Below, in pieces: positions 5,338-6,087 of a stretch of DNA of 6,087 nt. The notes under the pieces are model-generated. The model did not search any database, was not told the origin of the DNA, and was given only the letters and a program-made list of their open reading frames with translations. The stretch's first letter is position 1; the number at the start of each line of letters is the position of its first letter. The DNA is taken from NCBI GenBank assembly GCA_963854565.1, contig CAWKZT010000108.1:1-6087 (forward strand). The letters run 5' to 3'. This stretch comes from CAWKZT01 sp963854565 (GTDB taxonomy: Bacteria; Actinomycetota; Acidimicrobiia; Acidimicrobiales; JAHEJN01). A program made the translations under genes and the position numbers.

Positions 5338-6087
5338 TTAACTCCAGGGACTAGCCAGGCCCAGTTTGCCTGGGTTGAGAATGCCATTGGGGTCGAGCGC
5401 ATCTTTCATGTCGGCGAGGACCCGAAACGCGGGGCCCATGGCGTCGGCCATGAAGCGGCCTCGATTGAGTCCGATGCCGTGATGATGCGATAGCGCGGCG
5501 CCGGCATTGAGCGACGCAAGAGTGCCGGCGTCCCAAGCAGCGTTGTAGTACTCGTCGCGGTTGGCGATTTTGTCCTTGTGGCCGGCGAACGTGAAGTACA
5601 GGCAAGCACCATCGCTGTAAGCGTGGGACTGGTGGGCGCCCACGGCCATAGTGCCGGTTACTGCGCTAATGGCAGCGATAGTTTCGGTATAAATTCGGTC
5701 GAGATCGGCCCACGGCGCAGCCACTTCCATGGTGTCTACGACAAAGCCCGCGTTGATGAGCGATTCAAGGGCATCCACATTGTTGCGGTGACCCAACCAA
5801 TCTTCGACAAGTTCGGGATCGAGTCGCTCGGCCTGGGCGCACTCTTGATCGACAATTGTCTCGGTGGCGGCAATGAGCGCCGGATCGGCTTCGTCGAGCA
5901 CCAGCAGTACGTGCCGGTCGCCGGTGGAGAAGTTTCGGTCGCTCTCCAGAGCGTCGTACACGCGCAACACAGCGGGGGTTCCGCCGCGGTGCAAGATGCG
6001 GCGGCAGGCTTCGAGGCCTTCCTCAAAAGAATCGAAGCCGAAGGCTCGACGCATTTCGGCGGTGGGGACAGTGAAAATCTTGAGACG
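5338..6087 (-). CDS. FAD-linked oxidase, alkyldihydroxyacetone-phosphate synthase-like (C-terminal 249 residues; runs off the right edge)
   Basis: C-terminal part of a flavoprotein of the FAD-binding oxidase/glycolate-oxidase-like superfamily, closest in motifs to alkyl-DHAP synthase (AGPS), which makes ether-lipid precursors from acyl-DHAP. Counting visible residues from the right edge: HSYSDGACLYFTF-like HAYSDGACLYFTF (155-167 region), matching the AGPS stretch with the catalytic tyrosine; ALSHHHGIGLNRGRF (about 198-212), matching the SHHHGVG active-site histidines; and LKDALDPNGILNPGKL-type ending (MKDALDPNGILNPGKL), typical for the superfamily C-terminus. The frame stays open to the edge, so the internal ATG at 6054 is not the start; the FAD-binding domain lies outside. 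The glycerol-kinase-like gene follows after 53 bp in the same direction. D-lactate, glycolate or other alpha-hydroxyacid oxidation remains possible, since the fold is shared, but the tyrosine plus HHH set favours an AGPS-type enzyme. Confidence 0.9.
   Translation of the reverse strand, partial: RLKIFTVPTAEMRRAFGFDSFEEGLEACRRILHRGGTPAVLRVYDALESDRNFSTGDRHVLLVLDEADPALIAATETIVDQECAQAERLDPELVEDWLGHRNNVDALESLINAGFVVDTMEVAAPWADLDRIYTETIAAISAVTGTMAVGAHQSHAYSDGACLYFTFAGHKDKIANRDEYYNAAWDAGTLASLNAGAALSHHHGIGLNRGRFMADAMGPAFRVLADMKDALDPNGILNPGKLGLASPWS

Noticed and set aside
4104..5341. Several long plus-strand and alternative minus-strand frames inside the kinase gene
   Set aside because: They are shadows of the FGGY kinase, whose family motifs are continuous along the whole frame.

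Overview
The window most resembles a piece of an actinobacterial (Actinomycetota) chromosome of middling GC. The evidence is a bacterial type A-like RNase P RNA, a RimB/RimK pair, and a polyol kinase beside an alkyl-DHAP-synthase-like flavoprotein. The phylum is inferred from overall character, not from a search. Every recognisable gene, including the RNA gene, lies on the minus strand, so transcription runs from high to low coordinates.

Right part (6087 to 3851): the C-terminal part of an FAD-linked oxidase of the alkyldihydroxyacetone-phosphate synthase type, entering from the right edge, is followed 53 bp later by a complete FGGY-family kinase close to glycerol kinase. The two are probably co-transcribed and point to a C3/polyol or ether-lipid-like metabolic unit. 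The kinase lacks two residues that hold glycerol in classical GlpK.

Middle right (about 3785 to 3419): rnpB, the catalytic RNA of RNase P, with a perfect 15-bp P1 helix closing both ends and a plausible -10 box just upstream.

Middle (3311 to 1141): an accessory-looking cluster, apparently more AT-rich than its flanks. In transcription order it holds a small frame-disrupted membrane-anchored protein (copy B), a 126-aa protein with a Cys/His zinc-finger-like motif and a hydrophobic tail, a 366-aa lipoprotein with a gluzincin-type HExxH...E metalloprotease motif, and then a degenerate second copy (copy A) of the first gene. Copy A has lost exactly 123 bp (41 codons) between short TTCGG repeats and carries an amber codon; an 81-bp stretch is identical between the copies. 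The direct repeats bracket about 2 kb holding the two intact accessory genes. This is the least explained part of the window.

Left part (1140 to 1): an intergenic stretch of about 300 bp with small inverted repeats and a possible short upstream ORF, then a tight two-gene operon: a RimB-type retropepsin-like protease and the N-terminal 128 residues of RimK, which runs off the left edge. In characterised systems RimK adds glutamates to ribosomal protein S6 and RimB acts with it.
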